NCBI RefSeq assembly: GCF_000242635.2
Contig: NC_017770.1
Span: 806,001 to 870,000, forward strand
DNA from: Solitalea canadensis DSM 3403
GTDB taxonomy: Bacteria > Bacteroidota > Bacteroidia > Sphingobacteriales > Sphingobacteriaceae
DNA: 64,000 nucleotides
Reading direction: 5' to 3'
Numbering within the stretch: the stretch's first letter is position 1; the number at the start of each line of letters is the position of its first letter. Made by a program: the position numbers and the translations under genes. Positions 18,576 through 27,390 of this stretch are shown here, in pieces. Under the pieces are notes generated by a model, which ran no database searches, had not been told where the DNA came from, and worked only from the letters and a program-made list of their open reading frames with translations.

Positions 18576-20507
18576 TTATTTCTTTTTGTTATCGCTTTCC
18601 ATTTGCTCTTTCAAAGCAGCAAGAACATCAAGATCACCTAAAGTAGTTTTCTCAACTGATTCTTTTACTTTTTTCACAGCTTTAGCTTGAGCTCCGGCTT
18701 CTTTTTTCTTAGTATCTCTTTCTGCAGCGCGTTCTTGAGCTTTTTCTTCTTCCCAAATGCGTGAGTGAGAAACAAGGATACGTTTAGAATCTTTGTTGAA
18801 CTCGATTACTAAGAATTCAGCAGTGTCATCAATACCTAAAGATTTACCATCTTCTTTAACTAAATGTTTGGTAGGAGCGAAGCCTTCAACACCATAAGGT
18901 AATGCAACGATCGCGCCTTTATCAGCCATTTTGATGATGGTTCCTTGGTGAACTGAATCTAACGTGAAGATAGTTTCGAAAGTATCCCAAGGGTTCTCTT
19001 CTAATTGTTTATGACCTAAGCTTAATTTGCGGTTTTCAGCATCTACTTCTAAAACAACAACCTCTATAGTTTCACCAACTTTAGTGAATTCGTGAGGGTG
19101 GTTGATTTTTTTAGACCAAGAAAGGTCAGAGATGTGAACTAAACCATCGATACCGTCTTCTAACTCAACAAATACGCCGAAGTTAGTCATGTTTTTAACG
19201 GTAGCTTTATGTTTGCTGCCAACAGGGTATCTATCTGCAACACCTACCCAAGGATCTGGAGTAAGTTGTTTAACACCTAATGACATTTTACGCTCATCGC
19301 GGTCTAAGGTTAATACAACAGCTTCAACCTCATCACCCACTTTCATGAATTCTTGAGGGTTGCGTAAGTGTTGTGACCATGACATTTCTGAAACGTGGAT
19401 CAAACCTTCAACACCAGGGATGATTTCTAAGAACGCTCCGTAGTCAGCTACAGTAACGATCTTACCTTTTACTTTAGAACCAACTTGTAATTCAGTATCT
19501 AAAGACTCCCAAGGGTGAGATTGTAATTGTTTCAAGCCTAATGCGATACGTTTTTTATCGTCATCAAAGTCAAGAACTACTACGTTGATTTTCTGATCTA
19601 ATTTCAATACCTCTTCTGGGTGATCGATACGACCCCATGAAATATCAGTAATGTGTAATAAACCATCTACGCCACCAAGGTCGATGAACACACCAAATGC
19701 GGTGATGTTTTTAACAGTACCTTCAAGTACCTGACCTTTTTCAAGTTTAGAGATGATGTCGATTTTTTGATTTTCAAGGTCGTCCTCGATAAGTACTTTG
19801 TGAGATACAACAACGTTTTTGAATTCGTGGTTGATTTTAACAACTTTGAATTCCATTGTTTTACCAACGTACACATCGTAATCACGAATAGGCTTAATGT
19901 CAATCTGTGAACCAGGTAAGAACGCTTCTACACCTTGGATATCAACAATTAAGCCACCTTTAGTGCGGCTCTTAACAAAACCATTGATGATTTCGTCGTT
20001 TTCGAGCGCTTTATTGATAGTTTCCCAAGATTTTTGGGTTTTAGCGCGTTTGCGAGAAAGGATTAACTGTCCGTTTTTATCCTCTTGACTTTCAACGAAA
20101 ACGTCAACGTCATCGCCTACTTTCAAGTCCGGAGTATCACGGAATTCTGATAGAGGAACTAAACCATCTGATTTAAAACCGATGTTTAATACCACATCTT
20201 TGTTGTTGATCAATACCACTTTACCGGTAACGATCTCACCTTTAGTTACTGAGCTTAAAGTACCTTCGTAAAGAGCCTCTAATTTCTCACGCTCAGCTTG
20301 TGAGTAGTTTCCAAAACCTTTTTTGTTTCCATCCCAGTCAAAATCACCTGTGTTTTGGGTCAGGCTTGATGATTTGATCTGTTCAATAGACAATGAATCT
20401 GCTTCAGATTCAATTTGTTCGCGGCGAGAAGATTTCTCTACGCCCTCAACATTAGCAGTCTTTAATTCAGCTGCCAGAACGTCTTGTTCTTTGTCTTTTT
20501 TAGCCAT
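18576..20507 (-). CDS. rpsA: 30S ribosomal protein S1
   Basis: The 643-residue protein has an acidic N-terminal extension of about 85 residues and six S1 RNA-binding domains at roughly 90-155, 172-240, 258-326, 343-412, 430-500 and 515-580. Conserved strands such as NITAFGVFIDLGGVDGLLHI are present, followed by a Lys/Ala-rich tail. S1 unfolds and delivers mRNA to the 30S subunit, which matters in Bacteroidota where few genes use Shine-Dalgarno pairing. The ATG at 20507 starts MAKKDKEQ. Its leader is unusual: a GC hairpin, a Shine-Dalgarno-like AAAGGAGA, and a three-codon ORF ending directly before this ATG. Confidence 0.95.
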   Translation of the reverse strand: MAKKDKEQDVLAAELKTANVEGVEKSSRREQIESEADSLSIEQIKSSSLTQNTGDFDWDGNKKGFGNYSQAEREKLEALYEGTLSSVTKGEIVTGKVVLINNKDVVLNIGFKSDGLVPLSEFRDTPDLKVGDDVDVFVESQEDKNGQLILSRKRAKTQKSWETINKALENDEIINGFVKSRTKGGLIVDIQGVEAFLPGSQIDIKPIRDYDVYVGKTMEFKVVKINHEFKNVVVSHKVLIEDDLENQKIDIISKLEKGQVLEGTVKNITAFGVFIDLGGVDGLLHITDISWGRIDHPEEVLKLDQKINVVVLDFDDDKKRIALGLKQLQSHPWESLDTELQVGSKVKGKIVTVADYGAFLEIIPGVEGLIHVSEMSWSQHLRNPQEFMKVGDEVEAVVLTLDRDERKMSLGVKQLTPDPWVGVADRYPVGSKHKATVKNMTNFGVFVELEDGIDGLVHISDLSWSKKINHPHEFTKVGETIEVVVLEVDAENRKLSLGHKQLEENPWDTFETIFTLDSVHQGTIIKMADKGAIVALPYGVEGFAPTKHLVKEDGKSLGIDDTAEFLVIEFNKDSKRILVSHSRIWEEEKAQERAAERDTKKKEAGAQAKAVKKVKESVEKTTLGDLDVLAALKEQMESDNKKK

Positions 20508-20556
20508 TTATTTTTTCATGTCTCCTTTTTCCGCCCTTTGGCGGACCGCAAAGATA
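20508..20556 (-). promoter_or_regulatory. rpsA promoter and structured leader with mini-ORF
   Basis: The minus-strand -7 box TATCTTTG is complementary to 20549-20556. After the start point the leader holds a perfect hairpin CCGCC-AAAG-GGCGG at about 20531-20544, then AAAAAGGAGA, then ATG AAA AAA TAA (20519 down to 20508) whose stop abuts the rpsA ATG. The Shine-Dalgarno is placed for the mini-ORF, 18 nt from the S1 start. This suggests coupling, reinitiation or autoregulation by S1 (inference). Confidence 0.6.
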
Positions 20557-20655
20557 CACATATTCTCTAAAATAAATGAAAAATTATAGGATTGATTTGT
20601 AGGTGTTTACAGAAAACGAAAGGTGTTTAACCATTAAATAATGCAGATATTTCTA

Positions 20656-21507
20656 TTAAATAGCTAATTGATCTATCATTTTAGTTATTATTTCTTTATA
20701 GGTGTCTGTAAACCTTTCATGATCATTCAATTTATCAACACCATCTATTGATTTTCTTAAAATGTTGGCAGCTTTCTCGGCATCCTGATGATCATAAAAA
20801 GTTTTAACCCATTCTTGCGACAACTGATAGTTTTCCGGAACACCTAACGCATGTTGATAAAAGTTGAATGGAGATTGAAGAATTTTAGTTTCAAAATACG
20901 ATTGTTCCTTTGACTTTGTCAGATCGAAATAGTCAATATGATATTTTAACTGTGCGATTACGCGCTGTTTAATTTGTTCGTTGTTTTCTTTTTTAGAAGG
21001 CTTAAATCTCCATGAATTTTCCTTTACAGATAGTAAGTCTTTAGCACCTTCCTGGTAATGTGTGCTTTGAGTATATATAAGGAAATAATTTTCGGATGGT
21101 TTTATTTTATTAATTGATAATACTTTGAATTTAAAATTGCTGTTTTTTACAGAAACGAGTTTTAATACGGTTTTTTGAACTGTTGTATTAGCTGTTTCTG
21201 TTATTGTTAAGATAGAATCTTTATTAGCATAGCTCCATTTTCCTGTAGAATATTTTATGGTACTCAGCGATGATACTACTCCATCTTTATATAAGTGGAT
21301 AAAGGATGATTCGGTAGGTAGCAATGTGTTGATTCCTAAATTAGCATAAATAGATTCGTTGGACGCTATTTCTTCATCAGGTTGCTCTACTCTAATAAGT
21401 TTTAATGAATACCTGGTTAACTCATTTTCTACCGAAAAGGGTGTACATGATGTTAAAAACAGGCCAATAATGAATAAATATACTGCTAACGAAAAACACT
21501 TTTTCAT
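20656..21507 (-). CDS. Lipoprotein of unknown function
   Basis: The 283-residue protein has a signal sequence with lipobox LTSC (Cys about residue 21), so the mature form is anchored in the envelope. No family is recognised. The body is mixed alpha/beta with many Lys/Ser/Thr, including a segment FIHLYKDGVVSSLSTIKYST resembling a repeated strand unit, and a helical C-terminus. It lies between rpsA and cmk in the same direction with gaps of 75-148 nt, with no obvious functional link. Confidence 0.75.
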   Translation of the reverse strand: MKKCFSLAVYLFIIGLFLTSCTPFSVENELTRYSLKLIRVEQPDEEIASNESIYANLGINTLLPTESSFIHLYKDGVVSSLSTIKYSTGKWSYANKDSILTITETANTTVQKTVLKLVSVKNSNFKFKVLSINKIKPSENYFLIYTQSTHYQEGAKDLLSVKENSWRFKPSKKENNEQIKQRVIAQLKYHIDYFDLTKSKEQSYFETKILQSPFNFYQHALGVPENYQLSQEWVKTFYDHQDAEKAANILRKSIDGVDKLNDHERFTDTYKEIITKMIDQLAI

Positions 21508-21582
21508 TTTTTAATAAACCTTTTTAAACTTATACGAATCAATAAGTAGGTAGGTTAGCAATTCTTTAAATATTGTTCAGAA

Positions 21583-22257
21583 TTAGGAAATTTTATTCTT
21601 ATAAAGATTCACCACAAACTCAAGCTGTTGCTCAGGGTTCATGTGCGAGTTATCTAAAATAACAGCGTCGTCTGCTTTTCTGAGGGGGCTTTCTTGTCGT
21701 GTTGTATCCAGCAAATCGCGTTCTTTAAGGTTATCAAGCACCTCACGAACGGTAACCTCATCGCCTTTTGCTTTTAGCTCTTTATAACGTCGTTCAGCTC
21801 TTATCAATGGTTCTGCAGTCATGAAAACTTTCAGCTGAGCATCAGGAAATACAGTTGTTCCAATATCCCTGCCGTCCATTACAATATTCTTTGTTTTGCC
21901 CATTTTCTGTTGAAGTTTCACCATAGCCTGACGTACCTCTTTGATAGCACTTACCTTGCTTACATTCTGTGAAACAGGCATAAGTCTGATCTCTTCAGAA
22001 ACGTCCTCGTTGTTTAATAAAACCTGGGTGTAATCATCTTCTAAATGAAGTTCGACATGAATGTTTTCGAGAGCCTCAATAATAGCATCGCGGTTATTGC
22101 AATCAATATTATTCCGAAGGAAATATAGGGTTGCTGCCCGGTACATTGCACCTGAGTCAACATAAATAAAGTTTAAACGTTTGGCTAACGCTTTTGCGAT
22201 AGTACTTTTTCCACACGAAGAATATCCGTCAATTGCAATAATAAAATTCTTGGGCAT
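21583..22257 (-). CDS. cmk: Cytidylate kinase
   Basis: The 224-residue cytosolic enzyme phosphorylates CMP and dCMP with ATP. The P-loop GYSSCGKSTIAKAL is near the N-terminus; MDGRDIGTTVFPDA and the Arg-rich lid segment ARRYKELKAKG are intact. The ATG at 22257 is preceded by a TAACTTTG -7 box. Being near rpsA is common in bacteria (cmk-rpsA). Confidence 0.95.
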   Translation of the reverse strand: MPKNFIIAIDGYSSCGKSTIAKALAKRLNFIYVDSGAMYRAATLYFLRNNIDCNNRDAIIEALENIHVELHLEDDYTQVLLNNEDVSEEIRLMPVSQNVSKVSAIKEVRQAMVKLQQKMGKTKNIVMDGRDIGTTVFPDAQLKVFMTAEPLIRAERRYKELKAKGDEVTVREVLDNLKERDLLDTTRQESPLRKADDAVILDNSHMNPEQQLEFVVNLYKNKIS

Positions 22258-22279
22258 GCTGTTTTCTTAAGAAATCGCC

Positions 22280-22287
22280 CAAAGTTA
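22280..22287 (-). promoter_or_regulatory. -7 box of cmk (TAACTTTG)
   Basis: A perfect TAnnTTTG match on the minus strand, 22 nt before the cmk ATG. Confidence 0.6.
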
Positions 22288-22337
22288 TAAAAATCAAATT
22301 AAGTATATAATGATAGAAAATTGCTTCTAAATAAAGA

Positions 22338-22358
22338 AAGCGGTCTTTTGGACCGCTT
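22338..22358 (-). terminator. Terminator of the RDD gene
   Basis: An 8-bp stem AAGCGGTC/GACCGCTT with loop TTTTG, flanked on the minus-strand 3' side by a T-rich tract. It lies between the RDD gene and cmk. Confidence 0.75.
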
Positions 22359-22404
22359 CTTCTTCTTAGATATTGGATTAGAGTGGATTGCTAAGTAATG
22401 AATT

Positions 22405-22923
22405 TTATTTCTTTAAAACAATAGTGCTGGCAATCATATCATGTAACGTTTGCTTTTTATCTGTAAATAAGGCAAGTAAATATCCGATGAAGAACGGAAT
22501 CATGCCTGTTATAAGCGTAGAGAAATAGCGACCCGTTGCTCTGGAAAAAGAAATTTTGTTTCCTTGAAGGTCGGTTACTTTAATATTCATTGCTTGTTTG
22601 CCCAAGGTGCCTTGCTTTTCTGAAGAGTTTAAAATTGCGTTGTATAGCCATGTTCCAACTAAAGCTAAACTAATAAACGTAAACACAGCCCCAAGGATGG
22701 CAAATATTGCGACGGGATTATCTTCAAGATCATTTGAAAATAAAGAGGTTGTACTTACCGCTCCGACAAAAATTAATGCAATTAAAATAAAGCCGAAGAT
22801 AAAGCTTATCAAAAGGCCATCAATTAAATAAGCAACAATGCGACTACCAAAATCGGCATATTCGTTTTGAGCTTTTACTTCATCAGCAAAAGAGGGATAG
22901 TTTACAGCAGGTGGGTTTTCCAT
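22405..22923 (-). CDS. RDD-family membrane protein
   Basis: About 172 residues from the preferred start. After an N-terminal segment (MENPPAVNYPSFADEVK) comes YADFGSRIVAYLIDGLLI, the Arg-Asp-Asp-type signature of the RDD domain, and three membrane helices ending LHDMIASTIVLKK. The frame is open 30 codons further up, but MENPP matches related N-termini and keeps the start outside the divergent arfB promoter. The function of RDD proteins is mostly unknown; some have been linked to ion exchange. Divergently arranged with arfB. Confidence 0.85.
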   Translation of the reverse strand: MENPPAVNYPSFADEVKAQNEYADFGSRIVAYLIDGLLISFIFGFILIALIFVGAVSTTSLFSNDLEDNPVAIFAILGAVFTFISLALVGTWLYNAILNSSEKQGTLGKQAMNIKVTDLQGNKISFSRATGRYFSTLITGMIPFFIGYLLALFTDKKQTLHDMIASTIVLKK

Positions 22924-22985
22924 AATATAGTTATTTTTGGTCATTAGTTTCAATGCTAAATTATTAATTAAAAAACTAAAACAAA

Positions 22986-23396
22986 ATGAATATAGATAGG
23001 GCTGTATTAGCATCAGAGTTGATTTATCAGATGTCTAGAAGCAGCGGAAAAGGTGGTCAGAATGTTAATAAAGTGGCAACTAAAGTGGAAGTAGGTTTTT
23101 CTATTGAACAATCCCAATTGTTTTCTAATGAAGAGAAAGAGCGGTTGCTGCAAAAACTAAGTGGTCGAATTACGAAGGATGGGCTAATAAAGATTACTTC
23201 TGAAGAGGAACGTAGTCAATTAATGAACAAACATCGGGTAATTGAAAAGTTGGCTCATATTTTAGAAAATGCTTTGAAAATTGAAAAACCACGAAGAGCT
23301 ACAAAGCCAAGCAAAGCATCAAAAGAAAAACGCTTAAAGAATAAGCAACTTACGTCTATTAAGAAAATTAACCGAACTATCAGAGGTTGGGAATAG
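22986..23396 (+). CDS. arfB: Alternative ribosome-rescue factor / peptidyl-tRNA hydrolase ArfB
   Basis: The 136-residue protein has the release-factor catalytic loop GGQ at residues 23-25 in SSGKGGQNVNKVATKVEV, followed by the short domain and a long Lys/Arg-rich tail (KPSKASKEKRLKNKQL) that in E. coli YaeJ enters the empty mRNA channel of stalled ribosomes. It releases peptides from non-stop complexes. The lack of codon-recognition domains separates it from RF1/RF2. Confidence 0.94.
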   Translation: MNIDRAVLASELIYQMSRSSGKGGQNVNKVATKVEVGFSIEQSQLFSNEEKERLLQKLSGRITKDGLIKITSEEERSQLMNKHRVIEKLAHILENALKIEKPRRATKPSKASKEKRLKNKQLTSIKKINRTIRGWE

Positions 23397-23415
23397 TTTG
23401 TTCCAAAAAGACAAA

Positions 23416-23437
23416 AGATAACCTAAATTGGTTATCT
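23416..23437. terminator. Bidirectional terminator between arfB and the first DUF5684 gene
   Basis: An 8-bp stem AGATAACC/GGTTATCT with a 6-nt loop between two convergent genes. T-rich on the minus-strand side, weaker on the plus side. Confidence 0.65.
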
Positions 23438-23469
23438 TCTGAAATAATGCGAAAAGTATTTTAAGGATA

Positions 23470-23856
23470 TTAGCTTACTAATTTATTAGATTGTTGAGCC
23501 GAAGGTCCTTGATAAACCGCATCACCAAATGCTAAAATTGGATAAAAAATAAAGCCTAAAAACAATAATCCGATTCCAAAGGCAGTTGATTTGCCAAAAC
23601 TTTTTGCGAGATCAAGGCTCAGAATAACCAGAACAATAAAATTAACGAAAGGAATAATCAGTCCGACAATCCACCAAAGCGGCCTGCCAACAATTTCGAG
23701 TAAAACAATCAGATTGTAAATTGGAATAATTGCTGCCCAGCCGGGTTTTCCAGCCTTTACAAACACTTTCCACATACTTACAATTATTAACGCAATAAAA
23801 GCAATGTAGACAATTCCAAAAGCTCCCATTGCCATTCCTGAAGGTTGATTTTCCAT
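23470..23856 (-). CDS. DUF5684 membrane protein, copy 1
   Basis: About 128 residues, starting at MENQPSG; the codons just upstream (TTG TTT) are less likely because both paralogues also begin MEN. It has three to four membrane helices and the core SMWKVFVKAGKPGWAAIIPI and GRPLWWIVGLIIPF shared by all three tandem copies. The same module occurs before the catalytic domain of Bacteroidota type I signal peptidases (known family pattern), but there is no peptidase domain here. Function unknown. An imperfect -7 box (TATCTTTA) is upstream and a terminator downstream, so it is an independent unit. Confidence 0.85.
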   Translation of the reverse strand: MENQPSGMAMGAFGIVYIAFIALIIVSMWKVFVKAGKPGWAAIIPIYNLIVLLEIVGRPLWWIVGLIIPFVNFIVLVILSLDLAKSFGKSTAFGIGLLFLGFIFYPILAFGDAVYQGPSAQQSNKLVS

Positions 23857-23964
23857 AAACAAACAGATGTTAAGTTAGTAGTATTTGTTAGTTATCAATT
23901 TTAAAGATACTATAAAATTATAATTGTTAATTATTTAATATTCAGTTTTTTATAAAAAAAAATA

Positions 23965-23985
23965 AGGCGACAGATTCTGTCGCCT
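23965..23985 (-). terminator. Terminator of DUF5684 copy 2
   Basis: A 9-bp perfect stem AGGCGACAG/CTGTCGCCT with loop ATT, followed on the minus strand by a long T run (complement of 23954-23962). Confidence 0.88.
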
Positions 23986-24013
23986 ATGGTTCACATTTGA
24001 TTAACTTCAGGGT

Positions 24014-24400
24014 TTATCTTTTTTGAAAGCTTTGTAAATCTGTAGTATTAGGGCCCTGATAAACTGCATCCCCGAATCCTAAGATCGGAAAGAAAACAAA
24101 TCCAAGAAATGCTAAACCAACTCCAAAGCCGGTGCCTTTTCCAAAGCTTTTAGCTAAGTCGATCATAATAATTATTAGCGCTACGATATTTACCAGCGGA
24201 ATAATCAATAAGACAATCCACCATAATGGACGGCCTGTTATTTCTAACAGTACGATAATGTTGTAAATAGGAATGATTGCAGCCCAACCTGGTTTACCAG
24301 CCTTGGTGAATACTTTCCACATACTTGTGATAACCAGAACCAGAATCGCTAAATATATTAAACTACCTATACCAGCTGCTGCACTTGAAGAATTTTCCAT
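24014..24400 (-). CDS. DUF5684 membrane protein, copy 2
   Basis: 128 residues, starting MENSSSAAAG. Membrane segments and the KAGKPGWAAIIPIYNI and GRPLWWIVLLIIPL motifs are almost the same as in copy 3, to which it is closest by eye; the C-terminal YQGPNTTDLQSFQ also matches copy 3. Probably an inner-membrane protein of unknown role. It carries its own terminator, so the tandem arrangement reflects duplication rather than an operon. Confidence 0.85.
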   Translation of the reverse strand: MENSSSAAAGIGSLIYLAILVLVITSMWKVFTKAGKPGWAAIIPIYNIIVLLEITGRPLWWIVLLIIPLVNIVALIIIMIDLAKSFGKGTGFGVGLAFLGFVFFPILGFGDAVYQGPNTTDLQSFQKR

Positions 24401-24530
24401 AAAATAAAATAACGTTTAAGAATTTAGTAGAATTATTCTAACAAATCAAAGTAAATATTAGTTAGCTATACTAATCGAAAAACACAAACAAGTAATCAAT
24501 TTGTTTCAAATTACAATACTGCCAAAAACA

Positions 24531-24560
24531 AAAAAGGAGACTTTCTCAAGTCTCCTTTTT
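24531..24560. terminator. Terminator of DUF5684 copy 3
   Basis: A 12-bp stem AAAAAGGAGACT/AGTCTCCTTTTT with loop TTCTCA, A/T runs on both sides. Confidence 0.88.
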
Positions 24561-24580
24561 TTGATTTTTGGTTTTTATAA

Positions 24581-24976
24581 TTATTGATTGCTGTTTGACA
24601 ATCCTTGTAAATCAGTTGATTTAGGACCTTGATAAGTAGCATCTCCAAAACCCAAAATAGGGAAGAAAATAAAACCTAATAAAATTAAGCCAATGCCGAA
24701 ACCTGTACCTTTTCCAAAGCTTTTTGCCAAGTCAATCATAACAATGATAGCTACGATGATGTTCACAAATGGGATAAGCATTAAAACGATCCACCATAAT
24801 GGGCGACCAGTAATTTCCAATAATACAATAATGTTATAGATAGGAATGATTGAAGCCCATCCTGGTTTTCCTGCTTTTGAAAACACTTTCCACATACTTG
24901 CAATTACCAAAATAACAATTGCTAAATACACTAAGCTGAATAGACCTACTGCTGCACCTACTGCTGAATTTTCCAT
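24581..24976 (-). CDS. DUF5684 membrane protein, copy 3
   Basis: 131 residues, starting MENSAVGAAVG. It has the same module as the two downstream copies, with KAGKPGWASIIPIYNIIVLL and DLAKSFGKGTGFGIGL. The first helix is preceded by a short polar N-terminus. A perfect TATTTTTG -7 box lies at 25026-25033 (minus strand), about 50 nt before the start. The retained length and conserved motifs in all three copies argue that each is functional. Confidence 0.85.
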   Translation of the reverse strand: MENSAVGAAVGLFSLVYLAIVILVIASMWKVFSKAGKPGWASIIPIYNIIVLLEITGRPLWWIVLMLIPFVNIIVAIIVMIDLAKSFGKGTGFGIGLILLGFIFFPILGFGDATYQGPKSTDLQGLSNSNQ

Positions 24977-25115
24977 AAAAGTTAATTAACGTTAGTTTTT
25001 GTTAAAAATAGTTTGTTTAGAGAAACAAAAATAACACAATAGTTTAAAGTGCAAATATTTTGTGAAGAACTTTTGGATTTAAATTCCTTTAAGTTAAATG
25101 TTTAAACACGCAGTG

Positions 25116-25613
25116 TTATCTTTTATACCAAAAAAAGATAATTATACCAACTAACGCTGTAAGGCTTAGTAAGAAAGCAATTTTATAGATGTTTTCGGTT
25201 CTTTCATGATAGGCGATCTCACTATTAAGTGATTTTATTTTGTTTTCTTTTTGAGTAATCAGATTTTTCATCCGTTCTTGCTCACTATTAAATCGAAAGG
25301 TTTGACCTGATAATGAATCACGTTTCTGAACAATTGAACTACTTCTGGCCATATTTAACCGTTCAATTGCATCCATTACTTTGTTATCCATTTCAATAAT
25401 CCTTTGCTGTGTTTCAATGATTTGACGCAGGTCGTTTTTAGATTGCCCTCCAAAAAAAGCATTTCGTTCATCCTTGTTTTTTTTCCACTCCTGAAATAAT
25501 ATACTACGTTGTTCAATTAAGGTGTTAAGGTTTTCTTGAGCTTGTTCAACGGTTTGACTAAAAACTGTAAATGTGGTAAGTAAAAGAAAAGCAAAAAGCG
25601 CAATAGATTTCAT
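25116..25613 (-). CDS. Secreted coiled-coil protein with C-terminal membrane helix, unknown function
   Basis: The 165-residue protein has a signal peptide (cleavage near VFSQ, residue 20), a long heptad-rich helical region (about 25-135, many Glu/Gln/Lys/Asn), and a terminal helix IAFLLSLTALVGIIIFFWYK with a basic end. The predicted topology is a periplasmic coiled coil anchored in the inner membrane by its C-terminus. No family recognised. It is upstream of, and codirectional with, the DUF5684 genes, but about 140 nt away with the copy 3 promoter between. Confidence 0.75.
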   Translation of the reverse strand: MKSIALFAFLLLTTFTVFSQTVEQAQENLNTLIEQRSILFQEWKKNKDERNAFFGGQSKNDLRQIIETQQRIIEMDNKVMDAIERLNMARSSSIVQKRDSLSGQTFRFNSEQERMKNLITQKENKIKSLNSEIAYHERTENIYKIAFLLSLTALVGIIIFFWYKR

Positions 25614-25807
25614 TTTATGGGTAATTTAACTTTTGTTTTTTGACGATCAATTCCAATGCTTCTCAATAAAAATTGAAAAGAACTTAAAAACGGAAAAATA
25701 GTTTAATTTTAACGCTTCAAAAAGCTGACCAAACCCTATAACGTTTTAAAATATAATACATGTATAGGGGATGTTTTATGATAAATCCAATCTAACTGAA
25801 GTACTTG

Positions 25808-27292
25808 ATGAATAAAATACTTATTGCCAATCGTGGGGAGATTGCGTTGCGCATTATGCGTTCGGCGCGAGAAATGGGAATTAAGACCGTTGCTGTTTAT
25901 TCCGATGCCGACAGAAATGCATTGCATGTTCAATATGCAGATGAATCGGTTCATGTAGGTCCGGCAGCTTCTAATCAATCATATTTAGTAATAGACAAAA
26001 TTATTAATGCAGCACTGTCGACCAGGGCTGATGCAATTCATCCTGGTTATGGCTTTTTATCTGAAAATGCAGATTTTGCCCGTAGAGTAAAACAGGCCGG
26101 CATTACATTAATCGGTCCATCACCCGAATCAATGGAAATGATGGGCGATAAACTTTCGGCAAAAGCAGCTGCAAAAAAATATAATATTCCTTTAGTTCCT
26201 GGAAGTGATGGAGCTATCGCAGATGAAAATGAAGCCATGCGTATTGCGCAGGAAATAGGTTTTCCTATTCTTATAAAAGCGTCTGCAGGAGGCGGTGGAA
26301 AGGGTATGCGTGTGGTTGAAAAAGCAGAGGAATTAGAAGAACAAATGCATCGGGCAATAAGTGAAGCTAAATCGGCATTTGGTGATGGATCTGTATTCAT
26401 TGAGCGTTATGTTGCATCTCCTCGTCATATTGAGTTTCAGGTATTGGGAGATACTCATGGAAATATTGTTCATTTGTTTGAACGTGAATGCTCGGTACAG
26501 CGTCGCCATCAAAAGGTGATTGAGGAAGCACCTTCGGCAGTTTTAACTCCGGAAATCAGAGAGAAAATGGGTAAATGTGCTGTTGATGTTGCTAAAGCAT
26601 GTAATTATGTAGGCGCAGGTACAGTAGAGTTTATTCTTGATGAAAGTTTAAATTTCTATTTTCTTGAAATGAATACCCGCTTGCAGGTTGAGCATCCTGT
26701 AACTGAAATGGTAACAGGCCTGGATCTGGTTAAGGAGCAAATAAAAATTTCACGTGGAGAAACGTTAAGCTTTAAACAGGAAGATCTTAAAATCAATGGT
26801 CACGCTATTGAACTCCGTGTTTATGCAGAAGATCCTAATAATAATTTTTTGCCGGATATCGGGACATTAAAACGTTATAAAACCCCTCAAGGTCCGGGAG
26901 TACGTGTGGATGATGGATTTGAGCAAGGTATGGAAATTCCTATCTATTATGATCCAATGATTGCTAAACTTATCACTCACGGCGAGGATCGTAATGAAGC
27001 TATTGACCGAATGATCCGTGCAATTAAAGATTATACCATATCTGGCATTGAAACAACTTTGGCCTTCGGACGTTTTGTAATGAAGCATGAAGCATTTGTG
27101 TCAGGGAATTTTGATACTCATTTCGTGAAGAAATACTTTAACGGAAAGCTTGAAGAAGAATATGTTGAAGCAGAAGCAGAACTGGCTGCTGTCATAGCAT
27201 TGAAAGCTCTTGAAAAAGCTAGAGGTAAGTCTGCTGCACAAGCCAATCAGCAATCTGGTTACAGTAGCTGGAGAATGCGTAGCAGACTGTAG
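25808..27292 (+). CDS. accC: Biotin carboxylase subunit (acetyl-/propionyl-CoA carboxylase type)
   Basis: The 494-residue ATP-grasp enzyme carboxylates the biotin carrier using bicarbonate. The N-terminal MNKILIANRGEIALRIMRSA, ATP-binding KASAGGGGKGMRVV, and the catalytic EMNTRLQVEHPVTE are complete. The TTG three bases earlier could be read as a start, but ATG at 25808 gives the standard N-terminus. No carrier or carboxyltransferase gene is next to it, so those subunits lie elsewhere. It ends with a low-complexity RGKSAAQANQQSGYSSW tail typical of the Bacteroidota acyl-CoA carboxylase subunit. Confidence 0.94.
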   Translation: MNKILIANRGEIALRIMRSAREMGIKTVAVYSDADRNALHVQYADESVHVGPAASNQSYLVIDKIINAALSTRADAIHPGYGFLSENADFARRVKQAGITLIGPSPESMEMMGDKLSAKAAAKKYNIPLVPGSDGAIADENEAMRIAQEIGFPILIKASAGGGGKGMRVVEKAEELEEQMHRAISEAKSAFGDGSVFIERYVASPRHIEFQVLGDTHGNIVHLFERECSVQRRHQKVIEEAPSAVLTPEIREKMGKCAVDVAKACNYVGAGTVEFILDESLNFYFLEMNTRLQVEHPVTEMVTGLDLVKEQIKISRGETLSFKQEDLKINGHAIELRVYAEDPNNNFLPDIGTLKRYKTPQGPGVRVDDGFEQGMEIPIYYDPMIAKLITHGEDRNEAIDRMIRAIKDYTISGIETTLAFGRFVMKHEAFVSGNFDTHFVKKYFNGKLEEEYVEAEAELAAVIALKALEKARGKSAAQANQQSGYSSWRMRSRL

Positions 27293-27305
27293 CGTTTACC
27301 AGAGA

Positions 27306-27382
27306 GGTAAGAGGTAAGTAATTAATGAGAAGAAATGGAGTGATAGTTTTTCCAAATTCTCAGATTTTCAAATTCTCAATTT
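27306..27382. repeat. Short word repeats between accC and ribE
   Basis: GAGGTAAGAGGTAAG, and AAATTCTCA twice separated by GATTTTC, form a small low-complexity cluster just before the ribE start. It belongs to the same class of degenerate-word spacers seen at five other places in the window. Confidence 0.55.
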
Positions 27383-27390
27383 AATAATAA

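Noticed and set aside
22924-23013. Longer N-terminus for the RDD protein
   Set aside because: It would run into the arfB coding start; MENPP at 22923 is the more natural start.
27293-27390. FMN riboswitch before riboflavin synthase
   Set aside because: The gap is under 100 nt, AT-rich and filled with low-complexity words; no conserved RFN element is visible.
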